64,000 bases of DNA from Streptomyces noursei ATCC 11455 (GTDB taxonomy: Bacteria > Actinomycetota > Actinomycetes > Streptomycetales > Streptomycetaceae), in the NCBI RefSeq assembly GCF_001704275.1, contig NZ_CP011533.1:4960001-5024000 (forward strand), written 5' to 3'. Positions 33,573 to 45,120 of this stretch are shown piece by piece. The translations under genes were made by a program, and so were the position numbers. The notes beneath the pieces were generated by a model, which was not told the DNA's origin, did not search any database, and worked only from the letters and a program-made list of their open reading frames with translations. Numbering within the stretch: the stretch's first letter is position 1; each line of letters starts with the position of its first letter.

Positions 33573-34154
33573 TCAGAGGAATTCGCCGGTGTCGAGGTCG
33601 AAGGAGAAGGGGGCGGGGAGGGGGAGGGGTTTGCCGAAGGGGACGGTGGTGTGGCTCATGTAGTCCTCGTCGGAAGCCTCGCTGAACAGTGTCATGGTGG
33701 ACTTGCCGCGGTCGGCGAGCAGGTGGAGCGGGATGCCGGCGCGGGCGTAGCAGTGGCGCTTGTCCACGCGGTCGCGGTCGGCCTGGCGCGAGGTCACTTC
33801 GATGACCAGGGCGACGCCGTCGCTGGGCATCCAGGACTCGGCGCCGCGGAACAAGTCCAAGTCGACCGGCGCGAACGTGGCGTCGGGAATCGCATAGTTC
33901 TTGGGGCACTGGCCGCCGCGGGGCAACAGCAGTCCCTTGGCGCCGGAGACGTCCATGTCGGTCCCCGCGTTGCGCAGGACCTGCCTGACCAGCCGACTGA
34001 AGAATCGCTCGTGGTCCCCATCCGGCGGCGGTGTCACAACAATCTCCCCCTCGACGAGCTCGGCCCGGAACCCCTCGGGGGTGTCCAGGCTGAGAAAGAA
34101 GTCCAGGAGGGTTTCCTTGTCCGTGGCCATCGGCTCGTGTGCCATAGCCGTCAT
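33573..34154 (-). CDS. Uma2-family PD-(D/E)XK nuclease-fold protein (DUF820)
   Basis: 193 aa. ATG 34154 was chosen for the strong AAGGAGGTG 5 bases upstream. The fold shows RAELVEGEIVVTPPPDGDHERFFSRLVRQVL near 30-60, AIPDATFAPVDLDLF near 88-102 (the PD motif), VALVIEVTSRQADRDRVDKRHCYARAGIPLHLLAD near 114-148 (E-x-T plus the D-x-x-x-K helix), and the end FSFDLDTGEF. Members are abundant in Streptomyces; a nuclease activity is predicted from fold, not shown. It is divergent from clpB and may share its promoter region. Confidence 0.88.
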   Translation of the reverse strand: MTAMAHEPMATDKETLLDFFLSLDTPEGFRAELVEGEIVVTPPPDGDHERFFSRLVRQVLRNAGTDMDVSGAKGLLLPRGGQCPKNYAIPDATFAPVDLDLFRGAESWMPSDGVALVIEVTSRQADRDRVDKRHCYARAGIPLHLLADRGKSTMTLFSEASDEDYMSHTTVPFGKPLPLPAPFSFDLDTGEFL

Positions 34155-34244
34155 GCTGCACCTCCTTGTGGTCGATGGCCAGTGTCGATCTGCCAAGCCA
34201 GCGCCATTGGCATATGCCAGGCAGATTCACCTCCACGTATGAGC

Positions 34245-34265
34245 CTTGAGTGGAATAGACTCAAC
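34245..34265. promoter_or_regulatory. HAIR element (HspR operator) of clpB
   Basis: CTTGAGT-N7-ACTCAAC, one mismatch from consensus, 79 bp before the clpB start and between it and the divergent Uma2-family gene. Confidence 0.92.
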
Positions 34266-34343
34266 TTATCGCACGTTGACCAAGGCAGGATTGGATAGGG
34301 GAGCGCGCGGAGCGCCGGATCGCACGAGGAGGACCAGGCAGAC

Positions 34344-36995
<2,652 letters not shown>

Positions 36996-37115
36996 CGCGC
37001 TGGTTCGCGCGGGGTGCCCGGTCGCCCCCGTACGCGCCCGTCCGCCGTTCCGGGCTTGCCAGGACCGGGCGCGTATGGGGGAGGATGGCAGGGACCATAC
37101 GAAGGGAATTCCACG

Positions 37116-37652
37116 GTGAGCATCGACCCGTCCTCGATTCCGAATTTCGGGGGCCAGCCCGAACCGCAGCCGTCGGGGCCTGATGGTCCCGTCGTCCCCG
37201 ACCAGGACCTGGTCAAGCAGCTCCTTGAGCAGATGGAGCTGAAGTACGTCGTCGACGAGGAGGGTGACCTCGCCGCCCCGTGGGAGCAGTTCCGCACGTA
37301 CTTCATGTTCCGTGGTGAGGCGGAGCAGGAGATCTTCTCCGTCCGTACGTTCTACGACCGCGTCCACGGCATCGACGAGAAGCTGAAGCTGCTGGAGGCG
37401 ATCGACGACTGGAACCGTCGGACGCTCTGGCCCAAGGTGTACACCCACACCCACGACGACGGCAGTGTCCGTCTGATCGGTGAGGCATCGATGCTGGTCG
37501 GCACCGGTGTCTCGCTCGAACACTTCGTGTCGAGCACGGTCAGCTGGGTGCGTGCCTCGATCGAATTCGACAGGTGGATCGTCGAGCAGCTCGGTCTGGA
37601 GGCCGAGATCGAAGGCGACTCCGACGAGAAGCCGGGCGACGACGAGGACTGA
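37116..37652 (+). CDS. YbjN-domain protein (type III secretion chaperone-like fold)
   Basis: 178 aa, start GTG 37116 behind GAAGGGAA. After a Pro/Gly-rich N-terminal 30 residues, the YbjN domain shows LVKQLLEQMELKYVVDEEGDLAA, YFMFRGEAEQEIFSVRTF, AIDDWNRRTLWPKVYTHTHDDGSVRLIGEASM and FVSSTVSWVRASIEFDRWI. The fold is that of small secretion chaperones, but in actinobacteria the role is unknown. The C-terminus is strongly acidic. It follows clpB after 120 bp. Confidence 0.85.
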   Translation: MSIDPSSIPNFGGQPEPQPSGPDGPVVPDQDLVKQLLEQMELKYVVDEEGDLAAPWEQFRTYFMFRGEAEQEIFSVRTFYDRVHGIDEKLKLLEAIDDWNRRTLWPKVYTHTHDDGSVRLIGEASMLVGTGVSLEHFVSSTVSWVRASIEFDRWIVEQLGLEAEIEGDSDEKPGDDED

Positions 37653-37674
37653 CCTCCGTCCGCCGCCGGCTGCC

Positions 37675-37711
37675 CGGGCCCCGTAACCGACGCCCTCGGT
37701 TCCGGGGCCCG
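37675..37711. terminator. bidirectional terminator between the YbjN and aminotransferase genes
   Basis: A 16-bp stem with one mismatch (37675-37690 with 37696-37711) and a 5-base loop, lying between two convergent stops. Confidence 0.8.
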
Positions 37712-37740
37712 CGTCGTCGCAGCCCGCCCGCGCAGCCGGG

Positions 37741-38943
37741 CTACAGCCGCTTCAGCCGGCTCGCCGCCTCCTCCAGGACGGAGACGCTCTTGCAGAAGGC
37801 GAAGCGGACGAAGGGCGCGCCCTGGTCCTGGTGGTCGTAGAAGACGGCGTTGGGGATGGCGACGACCCCGGCGCGCTCGGGGAGGGAGCGGCAGAACGCG
37901 AAGCCGTCCCCCTCTTTGGACAGCGCGGCGCCGAGGGGCCGGATGTCGGTGGTGATGAAGTAGGTGCCGGCCGGGCGGTAGACCCCGAAGCCGGCGTCGG
38001 CCAGGCCGGCGGCGAGGATGTCGCGCTTGGCGCGCAGGTCGTCGCGGAGCCCGGTGAAGTAGGAGTCCGGGAGGGCCAGCGCCTCGGCCACGGCGTACTG
38101 GAAGGGGCCGGCCGAGACATAGGTGAGGAACTGCTTGGCCGAGCGGACGGCGGTGATCAGTGCGGGGGCCGCGGTGACCCAGCCGACCTTCCAGCCGGTG
38201 AACGAGAAGGTCTTGCCGGCCGAGCCGATGGTGACGGTCCGCTCGCGCATGCCGGGGAACGACGCGAGCGGCAGGTGCTCCCCCTCGAAGACGAGGTGTT
38301 CGTAGACCTCGTCGGTGATGACCAGCAGGTCGCGCTCGACGGCCAGCGCGGCGACGGCGGCGAGCTCGTCGCGGGACAGCACGGTGCCGGTGGGGTTGTG
38401 GGGGGTGTTGAGCAGGATGAGGCGGGTGTCGTCGGTGATGGCGTCGCGGAGCTCGTCGAGGTCGAGGTGGTACGTGCCGGTCTCCGCGGACGGGCGCAGC
38501 GTCACCGGGACGCGCCGACCGCCGGCCATCGCGATGCAGGCGGCGTACGAGTCGTAGTACGGCTCCAGCGCGATGACCTCGTCGCCCGGTTCGAGGAGGG
38601 CCAGCAGCGAGGCGGCGATCGCCTCGGTGGCGCCGGCGGTGACCAGGACCTCGGTGTCGGGGTCGTAGGACAGCCCGAGGTGCCCGTAGAAGCGCTGCTG
38701 GTGGGCGGCGACGGCGGCGCGCAGCTCGGGGACGCCGGGACCCGGCGGGTACTGGTTGCCGCGGCCGTCCCTAAGGGCGCGCACCGCCGCCTCCCGGACT
38801 TCCTCCGGACCGTCGGTGTCGGGGAAGCCCTGGCCGAGGTTGATGGAGCCGGTGCGTTGGGCGAGCGCCGACATCTCGGCGAAGATCGTGGTGCCGAAGG
38901 CGGCGAGGCGGTGGTTGAGCAGCGGTCGGTCCATGCGCGCCAT
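37741..38943 (-). CDS. class I/II PLP-dependent aminotransferase (DapC/YbdL-like)
   Basis: 400 aa. Fold-type I motifs: SINLGQGFPDTDGPEEV near 33, AGATEAIAASLLALLEPGDEVIALEPYYDSY near 103-133 (substrate Tyr), LILLNTPHNPTGTVL near 175, LLVITDEVYEHLVFEG, and the PLP-lysine segment TIGSAGKTFSFTGWKVGW near 242-259. The NxGQGxPD start groups it with methionine/kynurenine aminotransferases and actinobacterial N-succinyldiaminopimelate aminotransferases. A role in lysine synthesis or keto-acid transamination is likely but not decided. ATG 38943; a second in-frame ATG at 38934 is possible. Confidence 0.88.
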   Translation of the reverse strand: MARMDRPLLNHRLAAFGTTIFAEMSALAQRTGSINLGQGFPDTDGPEEVREAAVRALRDGRGNQYPPGPGVPELRAAVAAHQQRFYGHLGLSYDPDTEVLVTAGATEAIAASLLALLEPGDEVIALEPYYDSYAACIAMAGGRRVPVTLRPSAETGTYHLDLDELRDAITDDTRLILLNTPHNPTGTVLSRDELAAVAALAVERDLLVITDEVYEHLVFEGEHLPLASFPGMRERTVTIGSAGKTFSFTGWKVGWVTAAPALITAVRSAKQFLTYVSAGPFQYAVAEALALPDSYFTGLRDDLRAKRDILAAGLADAGFGVYRPAGTYFITTDIRPLGAALSKEGDGFAFCRSLPERAGVVAIPNAVFYDHQDQGAPFVRFAFCKSVSVLEEAASRLKRL

Positions 38944-39144
38944 CCTCCGCCGAACCTCTGGAGTTCCTCAACTGTGCTTTGAGCCGCCCGGGGCCAGGGC
39001 ATCAGCCCCGCACTGACGACGAGGACGGCCGCCGGCCAGGGCGGCCTCCCGGCGCACGGGGCGCGGGCGGAGCGATGCTCCCCCACTGCCTGAAGGGCGT
39101 GGGAGGTACCCCCACGCTTCGGGGGACGGAAGGAGTGTGAGGCA

Positions 39145-39468
39145 GTGATCCTGGGAATCGCGGCGATCGTGCTGTGCGTGGGGGTGGCGATCGCCCTGCT
39201 GGCGGTGGTGATCGTGGCCGCGCGGGGCGGCTCCCGCAAGGGGAACCGGAAGTACGCCGGCCACAGCGGGTACAAGAGGTCCGGCAGCGGCACCGCCGCC
39301 GGCGCCGGGGGCAGTTGGTGGGTCGCCGGCGGTGACACCGGTTCCGGTTCGGGCGGCGGACACCACCCTCACCACTCCTCGTGCGGCGGGGGCGGCCATC
39401 ACGGCGGGCACTCCTGTGGCGGGGGTTCCTCCTGTGGCGGTGGTGGTGGCTGTGGCGGCGGTTCCTGA
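39145..39468 (+). CDS. single-pass membrane protein with Gly/His/Cys-rich tail
   Basis: 107 aa, GTG 39145 with AAGGAG upstream. Residues 1-27 form one transmembrane helix (MILGIAAIVLCVGVAIALLAVV). A basic segment (RKGNRKYAGHSGYKR) follows, and the last 45 residues are Gly/His/Cys-rich: GGGHHPHHSSCGGGGHHGGH and a run of S-S-C-G-G-G units. Such tails bind metals such as Zn, Cu or Ni, but the role is unknown. The tail could also be low-complexity with no binding role. It is followed by a strong hairpin. Confidence 0.7.
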   Translation: MILGIAAIVLCVGVAIALLAVVIVAARGGSRKGNRKYAGHSGYKRSGSGTAAGAGGSWWVAGGDTGSGSGGGHHPHHSSCGGGGHHGGHSCGGGSSCGGGGGCGGGS

Positions 39469-39517
39469 GAGTGGCGCCAGGGGGCGCTGAGGCACCCCCG
39501 CAGGCGCTCGTACGCAT

Positions 39518-39560
39518 GTGCCCATGGCCGCGGAACGCGCTCGTCCGCGGCCGTGGGCAC
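39518..39560 (+). terminator. hairpin after the Gly/His/Cys-tailed gene
   Basis: A 16-bp stem with one G-T wobble (39518-39533 with 39545-39560), loop of 11 bases, 50 bp past the stop. Confidence 0.7.
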
Positions 39561-39922
39561 ACTGCTTCTCCGGGCTGGTCCGGTCCTTGTCCGGCGGTCT
39601 TCCGGGGCCCCGTTCCGGCACACATGCGGGCAGCTCATGCGACCTTGCATATGCGCCCGGCGCGTGGCGCAAAATCGCCCAACAGTCTTTGTGCGATGGG
39701 GTGTTGAACAGGTGAACTGCATGGCCCTCTAGGGGATGGAAACCAGGGCGAAGATGGGTAAAAACGCTGTGGGAGTCACGCCATCCGTGGTTCCCTCTCC
39801 CTTGAGAATCCCCCAGTTCTCGGACCTTCGCGTGGGCACGAGCCGGCAGGCAGTCGTTCATCCCTGATCCCCTTCTCGGGCGGGCCGGCCCACCATCCAC
39901 TGCGTGCTTGCGGAGCCGACCC
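39561..39922. other. 362-bp upstream region of the DUF2617 gene
   Basis: No supported gene. It is less GC-rich in places (near 39660-39780) than its surroundings and probably holds the promoter of the DUF2617 gene. I see no recognised operator. Confidence 0.4.
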
Positions 39923-40441
39923 ATGCTCACCACTCTGAAAACGGCGTATACCGATACCCGAGCATCCGACCTGGCCTGGGCGCTGGGCAGGGAACCCTTG
40001 CCGGCGCTGGCCGTACTGAATCTTCAACTCGACGACGCCCAAGTGCAGTTGAGGCTGCTGGGGGCGTCCCATCAGGTGCTGCTCGACGAGGAGCACGGCA
40101 CCTGTTCGGAAACCGTCGCCTGTATGCCGGGCAGCAGTACGCCGTTGCCGCTCGGCGTGGCCAAGCGGTTGGGCGACTGGGAGTACGAGTTCGCCGCGCA
40201 CGTCGAGACGCTCTCGCGCGGCTCGTTCGCGGGGCGGGCGCAGGAGCTGCTGGCGTTGGTCGCCGAGCATCCGCACGGCCTCGCCGGCACCTTCCCCGGC
40301 TCGCCGCACGCCTTCACCGCGATGTTGGCGCAGCGTCAGCAGGGGCAGGTGCGATGGCGTACCTGGCACGCGTATCCGCAGGAAGGGCGGCTGGTGGCCA
40401 CCCGTACGAGGGTGGGGGTGCGGGCGGTGGTCGCCGCCTGA
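39923..40441 (+). CDS. DUF2617 family protein
   Basis: 172 aa, ATG 39923 with CGGAG upstream. The sequence follows the DUF2617 pattern: MLTTLKTAYTDTRASDLAWA, LNLQLDDAQVQLRLLGASHQVLL, EHGTCSETVACMPGSSTPLP, YEFAAHVETLSRGSFAGRAQELL, HGLAGTFPGSPHAFTAML and WRTWHAYPQEGRLVATRT at the end. The domain is widespread in actinobacteria with no known activity. It precedes the spermidine-synthase-like gene by 134 bp on the same strand. Confidence 0.85.
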   Translation: MLTTLKTAYTDTRASDLAWALGREPLPALAVLNLQLDDAQVQLRLLGASHQVLLDEEHGTCSETVACMPGSSTPLPLGVAKRLGDWEYEFAAHVETLSRGSFAGRAQELLALVAEHPHGLAGTFPGSPHAFTAMLAQRQQGQVRWRTWHAYPQEGRLVATRTRVGVRAVVAA

Positions 40442-40575
40442 AGGCGGTCGTCCCCGGGGCCTGCCGCACCTTTCCGTGCGCGACTCCGTACACGACTCAA
40501 CTGGTGTGGGGGGCACGCACACTGCACTCGTGTGGGTGACATAGAGGCACCGAATCGTCACGTAGCGTTCATGTC

Positions 40576-42339
40576 ATGATCGACCCGCCAGAGCCTCTCG
40601 TCGCCGGCACGCTCGGGCCGCCGGAGGTCCGGACGCCGGCCCGGCTGCCGGTGCCGTCCGGGCTCGGTCGGCTGCTGGTGCTCGTCGTGGTCTTCGTCTG
40701 TGCGGCCTGCGGCCTGGTCTACGAGCTCGAACTGGTCGCCCTGGCAAGCTACTTGGTCGGCGACTCGGTCACCCAGGCGTCGGTCGTGCTGTCCTTCATG
40801 GTCTTCGCGATGGGGGTCGGGGCGCTGCTGGCCAAGCGGCTGCGCTGCCGGGCCGCGGTCGGCTTCGGCGCGGTGGAGGCGGTGCTGGCGCTGGTCGGCG
40901 GCGGCTCCGCGATGGCGCTCTACGCCTGCTTCGCCTGGCTGGGCCAGTCCCGCACCGCGCTCGTCGGCTTCTCGTTGGGCATCGGCGTGCTGATCGGCGC
41001 CGAGATACCGCTGTTGATGACGCTGATCCAGCGGGTGCGCCGGCAGGACGCGGGCGGCGCGGTGGCCGACCTGTTCGCCGCCGACTACATCGGCGCGCTG
41101 GTCGGCGGGCTGGCCTTCCCCTTCCTCCTGCTGCCCCGCCTGGGGCAGTTGACGGGCGCGCTGGTCACCGGGGCGGTCAATCTCCTCGCCGGCGCGGTGC
41201 TGGTGCTGTGGCTCTTCGGCCGCGATCTGACCACCCGCGCGCGATGGGTGCTGGTCGGCGTCAATGTGCTGGTGCTCGCGCTGTTGGGCACCGGCGTGGC
41301 GCTGGCCGGGCCGTTCGAGCGGGCCGCGCGCCGGGCGGTGTACGGGGCGGCGGCCCGGGTCGCGGAGCGGACCGCCGTCCAGGAGGTCGTGCTGACCGGT
41401 GGCACGGGCGATCCGCGCGAGATCGGGGCGGGTTCCGGACGAGGGAGGAAAGGTTCCGGCAGACCGCTGGAGCTGTTCCTCGACGGGCGGTTGAGGGTCA
41501 GCTCGGACAGCGAACGGGTCTATCACCAGGCGCTGGTGGGCCCCGCGATGTCGGGCGGCCCGCACGGCCGGGTGCTGGTCCTGGGCGGCGGTGACGGGAT
41601 GGCCGTGCGCGAGTTGCTGCGCTACCGCGCGGTCCGGTCCGTGACGGTCGTCGAGATCGACGCCGAGGTGGTGCGGCTGGCCCGCACGGACCCGGGGCTG
41701 TCCGCCCTCAACCGCCATGCCCTCGACGATCCCCGGGTGCGGATCGTCACCGCCGACGCCTTCAACTGGCTGCGTGGCCAAGGCCCTTCGGTCGGCCGGC
41801 CGCCGGAGCGCTACGACGTGGTCGTCTCCGACCTCCCCGACCCCGGGATCACCGCCAGCACCAAGCTCTACTCCCAGGAGTTCTACGGACTCGCCGCCCG
41901 GGTGCTGGCCGCCGACGGACGACTGGTGGTGCACGCCGGGCCGCCGCGCGCCCGGGCCCGGACGTACTGGACGGTGGAGGCGACGCTGCGCTCGGTGGGC
42001 CTGCGGACCCTGCCGTACCGGATCCCCGGCCGGCCGTCGGAGTTCTCGGGCGGCCCGGACCGCTCGGTCGCCCCGCAGGACGGGCCCGGCACCGACGACC
42101 GACCGCCGGTGGCGCGGTCCTTCGACCAGCTGCGGCCCTCCGCCGTGCCACCGGACGGGGCGGGGTACTGGGGCTTCGTGCTGGCCGCCCGGCGACCGCC
42201 CCGGCTCGGCACGGTCCCGGACGCCCCGCCCACCGTCGTCCCGCTGAGCGCCGTGCGGGCCGGCTGGCGCGGCGCGGCCCGCGAGCGGATCCCCGGACTG
42301 CCGCCCTCGACGCTGATGCATCCCCGGTATCTCCAGTGA
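40576..42339 (+). CDS. membrane-anchored polyamine aminopropyltransferase (spermidine-synthase-like)
   Basis: 587 aa, ATG 40576. Residues about 30-250 contain seven transmembrane helices ([27 protein letters not shown] at the first). Residues about 290-530 form the spermidine-synthase Rossmann domain: [43 protein letters not shown] (SAM/dcSAM loop), [15 protein letters not shown] (acidic Glu), and [12 protein letters not shown] (catalytic Asp). The long form of this enzyme is common in actinobacteria. Substrate spectrum (putrescine, agmatine or others) is unknown. Confidence 0.9.
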   Translation: MIDPPEPLVAGTLGPPEVRTPARLPVPSGLGRLLVLVVVFVCAACGLVYELELVALASYLVGDSVTQASVVLSFMVFAMGVGALLAKRLRCRAAVGFGAVEAVLALVGGGSAMALYACFAWLGQSRTALVGFSLGIGVLIGAEIPLLMTLIQRVRRQDAGGAVADLFAADYIGALVGGLAFPFLLLPRLGQLTGALVTGAVNLLAGAVLVLWLFGRDLTTRARWVLVGVNVLVLALLGTGVALAGPFERAARRAVYGAAARVAERTAVQEVVLTGGTGDPREIGAGSGRGRKGSGRPLELFLDGRLRVSSDSERVYHQALVGPAMSGGPHGRVLVLGGGDGMAVRELLRYRAVRSVTVVEIDAEVVRLARTDPGLSALNRHALDDPRVRIVTADAFNWLRGQGPSVGRPPERYDVVVSDLPDPGITASTKLYSQEFYGLAARVLAADGRLVVHAGPPRARARTYWTVEATLRSVGLRTLPYRIPGRPSEFSGGPDRSVAPQDGPGTDDRPPVARSFDQLRPSAVPPDGAGYWGFVLAARRPPRLGTVPDAPPTVVPLSAVRAGWRGAARERIPGLPPSTLMHPRYLQ

Positions 42340-42448
42340 CCGGCAGGCCCGGTCCGCAACGGGACACGGGACCGGTCCGGGGCCCGCACCAGAAAGTTCG
42401 CGCCGGAGCGGGCACGGGCGGCGGGGGCGCTGGGTAGGCTCCCATGCC

Positions 42449-43384
42449 ATGGAGCATGAGGTGTACGTCCCGTTTCCCGTCGGGACCGTGCGGCAGGCGC
42501 TCACCGAACCGGAGCGCGTGGCGCGCTGTGTCCCAGGAGTCCAACTCGATGCCGACGCCGTCCCGCACCGCCCCGAGGGCCGGCTGCGGCTGCGGGTCGG
42601 CAGCTCCACCATCACCTACCGCGGTGCGCTGACGGTCGGCGACGGCCCTAAGGACGGCCCCGCCGGGACCGGAGACGCGGCCGCACCGGTGACCGTCGAG
42701 GCGAGCGGCACCGAGACGCGGGGCGACGGGACGGTGGCGCTGACGCTGACCGTGCGGCTGGCCCCGGCCACCGAGCCCGGTCCCGGGACGACCTTGGTGT
42801 GCACCGGCACGGTCCGCAGCGAGGGCCGGCTGGCCGCGGTCGACGGGCAGACCGCGGCGACCGCCGGACGGCGCCTGCTGGACCGCTTCGCGGAGAACCT
42901 CGCGGCGGATCTGACGGACCGGCCGATCGCGGAGGCCATGGGCGAGGCCCCGGACGAGGCCGGGCCGGTGTCGCAGAGCATCTTCGACACCGAGGTCCCG
43001 CCCTCCTCGCTGGATCCGCACAGCGCGGCGGAGGACGACGTCGATGTGGTGGCCGACCCGGACGAACCGGAAGTCGACGCGGCGGACGAGAGCGCCGCGG
43101 AGGACGTCTTCGCCGCGGACGACGACGAGGACGGGCTCGACGCGGCCGGAGGTCCGGAGGAGCTCTCCGGGGACGCGCCCGCGGAGGCCGCGCACGCCCG
43201 CCGGACGATGATCGGGCGCAGCGCGGAGGAGGTGGACCACGCCCCGCCGCGCGGTCGGTACGCGCCGGTGCCCGCGCCGGAGACCGGCGGGAGCTCGCTG
43301 CCGCTGCGCTGGGCGGCCCCCGCCGCCGCGGTGGTGCTGGCCTCGGCCGTGGTCGTCGGGCGGGTGTTGCGGCGACGCCGGTGA
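42449..43384 (+). CDS. CoxG/SRPBCC-domain protein with acidic linker and C-terminal membrane helix
   Basis: 311 aa, ATG 42449. Residues 1-155 form a SRPBCC/CoxG-like lipid- or cofactor-binding fold: MEHEVYVPFPVGTVRQALTEPERVARCVPG near 1-30, RLRLRVGSSTITYRG, and GQTAATAGRRLLDRFAENLAADL at the end. A 110-residue Asp/Glu/Ala-rich linker follows, then one transmembrane helix (LRWAAPAAAVVLASAVVVGRV) and RRRR at the end. CoxG helps assemble CO dehydrogenase in some bacteria, but no such genes are next to it. The membrane-tethered form suggests a local binding role. Confidence 0.82.
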   Translation: MEHEVYVPFPVGTVRQALTEPERVARCVPGVQLDADAVPHRPEGRLRLRVGSSTITYRGALTVGDGPKDGPAGTGDAAAPVTVEASGTETRGDGTVALTLTVRLAPATEPGPGTTLVCTGTVRSEGRLAAVDGQTAATAGRRLLDRFAENLAADLTDRPIAEAMGEAPDEAGPVSQSIFDTEVPPSSLDPHSAAEDDVDVVADPDEPEVDAADESAAEDVFAADDDEDGLDAAGGPEELSGDAPAEAAHARRTMIGRSAEEVDHAPPRGRYAPVPAPETGGSSLPLRWAAPAAAVVLASAVVVGRVLRRRR

Positions 43385-43439
43385 CCGGGCGGCGCCCGGG
43401 TCCCGGCGGGCGGGCGGGGGCACCGTTAGGGTCGCTTCC

Positions 43440-44285
43440 GTGAGCACCGAGAACACCACGCAGAGCGCGGCGCGGGAGCGCGGCGCGGACGGCGTACGGC
43501 TGTCCGCCGGGGACACCGAACTGACCGTCCACCCTGACCACGGCTGCCGGATCGGCAGCCTGCGCGTCGGCGGCACGGAGTTGCTGCGGCAGGGCGACAA
43601 GTACGGCTGCTTCCCGATGGTCCCGTGGTGCGGCCGGATCGACCACGGGCGGTTCCGCAACGGCGGTGAGCTGCACCAGATGCCGGTCAACTCCCCGCCG
43701 CACGCCATCCACGGCACCGGTCGCAACCTCCGCTGGCACACCGCGCGGGCCGGCGACACCACGGCCGCCTTCACCTACGAGCTGACCGATCCCGCGGCCC
43801 CCTGGCCCTATCCGGGGACCGTCACCCAGGTCGTCGAGCTGGCCGAGGACGGGGGTTCGCTCACCCTCACCATGGGCGTCGAGGCGACCGGCGACTCCTT
43901 CCCGGCGCAGGCCGGCTGGCACCCGTGGTTCCTGCGGAACCTCGGCGAGGGCCAGGACGTGCAGATCGACTTCGCCCCCGAGTGGCAGGAGGAGCGGGGG
44001 CCGGACCACCTTCCGACCGGTCGCCGGATCACGCCGAAGCCCGGGCCCTGGGACGACTGCTTCGGGATGTCGCGCGGGGTCGAGGTGACGCTCACCTGGC
44101 CGGGACGGCTGGAGCTGACGGTGTCCAGCCGCACCGAGTGGGTCGTGGTCTACGACGAGCAGGAGGCCGCGGTCTGCGTGGAGCCGCAGTCCGGCCCGCC
44201 GAACGGACTGAACACCGCCCCGCGCCTGGTCACCCCGATCGATCCGCTGGAGATCTCCACGACCTGGAGCTGGCGCGCCCTGTAG
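43440..44285 (+). CDS. aldose 1-epimerase family protein
   Basis: 281 aa, GTG 43440. Beta-sandwich galactose-mutarotase fold with GCRIGSLRVGGTELLRQ near 33, FPMVPWCGRIDHGRF near 60-75, HAIHGTGRNLRWH near 90-102 (expected His), QAGWHPWFLRNL near 155-166 (second catalytic His) and CVEPQSGPPNGLN near the end (Glu). It interconverts sugar anomers. It lies directly upstream of pyrE, an arrangement seen in Streptomyces, though the functional link is unclear. Confidence 0.88.
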   Translation: MSTENTTQSAARERGADGVRLSAGDTELTVHPDHGCRIGSLRVGGTELLRQGDKYGCFPMVPWCGRIDHGRFRNGGELHQMPVNSPPHAIHGTGRNLRWHTARAGDTTAAFTYELTDPAAPWPYPGTVTQVVELAEDGGSLTLTMGVEATGDSFPAQAGWHPWFLRNLGEGQDVQIDFAPEWQEERGPDHLPTGRRITPKPGPWDDCFGMSRGVEVTLTWPGRLELTVSSRTEWVVVYDEQEAAVCVEPQSGPPNGLNTAPRLVTPIDPLEISTTWSWRAL

Positions 44286-44328
44286 CCGGCGGACGCCGGG
44301 GTGGGAGCGCTGTCCTAAGCTCGTGCGC

Positions 44329-44871
44329 ATGACTGACGACGTGCGCGGCGAGCTGCTGCAGCAGATCAAGGACAAGGCCGTGGTGCACGGCAAGGTGACG
44401 CTCTCCTCCGGCAAGGAGGCCGACTACTACATCGACCTGCGCCGGATCACCCTCGACAGCCAGGCGGCGCCGCTGGTCGGTCAGCTGATGCTCGACCTCA
44501 CCGCCGACCTGGACTTCGACGCGGTCGGCGGGCTGACGCTCGGCGCCGACCCGGTGGCGACGTCGATGCTGCACGCCGCCGCGGCCCGTGGCCGCCGGCT
44601 GGACGCCTTCGTCGTCCGCAAGGCGCAGAAGGCGCACGGCATGCAGCGCCGGATCGAGGGCCCGGACATCAAGGGCCGCCGGGTCCTGGTCGTCGAGGAC
44701 ACCTCCACCACCGGCGGCTCGCCGCTGACCGCCGTCGAGGCGGCGCGGGAAGCCGGCGCCGAGGTGGTTGCAGTGGCGACGATCGTCGACCGCGGTGCGG
44801 CTTCGGCCATCGCCGACGCCGGGCTCCCTTACCTCACCGGCTACCAGCTCGACGACCTCGGCCTGAGCTGA
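44329..44871 (+). CDS. pyrE: orotate phosphoribosyltransferase
   Basis: 180 aa, ATG 44329 (a GTG two codons upstream is also in frame). It makes orotidine 5'-phosphate from orotate and PRPP in pyrimidine synthesis. Motifs are KVTLSSGKEADYYIDLRRITL near 22-42, GLTLGADPVATSML near 66-79, RKAQKAHGMQRRIEG near 98-112 and the PRPP loop VLVVEDTSTTGGS near 120-132. The gene is followed by the parS cluster and fba. Confidence 0.95.
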   Translation: MTDDVRGELLQQIKDKAVVHGKVTLSSGKEADYYIDLRRITLDSQAAPLVGQLMLDLTADLDFDAVGGLTLGADPVATSMLHAAAARGRRLDAFVVRKAQKAHGMQRRIEGPDIKGRRVLVVEDTSTTGGSPLTAVEAAREAGAEVVAVATIVDRGAASAIADAGLPYLTGYQLDDLGLS

Positions 44872-44922
44872 CGACACGATCGGGTCGTTCTCGCTGACCT
44901 GTGGTTTTGCCGGGAATCCGGT

Positions 44923-44984
44923 GTTTCACGTGAAACGGGGAGCAGGGTTTCACGTGAAACACCGGGCGCCGTTTCACGTGAAAC
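44923..44984. promoter_or_regulatory. cluster of three parS sites (ParB binding)
   Basis: GTTTCACGTGAAAC is present exactly three times at 44923, 44947 and 44971, each 24 bp apart, in the pyrE-fba gap. ParB binding here would place this locus among the origin-proximal partition sites. The fourth copy in the window is at 5143. The 10-bp spacers between copies are unrelated to each other. Confidence 0.95.
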
Positions 44985-45120
44985 GGCGCTCCCCCGGGGA
45001 CCGCGGCCGTACGGGCGATGTGGAGCCGGTCGGTGAGTCTGGGAGTATGTGCCACGGCGAAGTCGTCGCCCCCTGGTCAGGGCCAAGAACGCACACCCCG
45101 CACACACAAGGAGCGGACAG

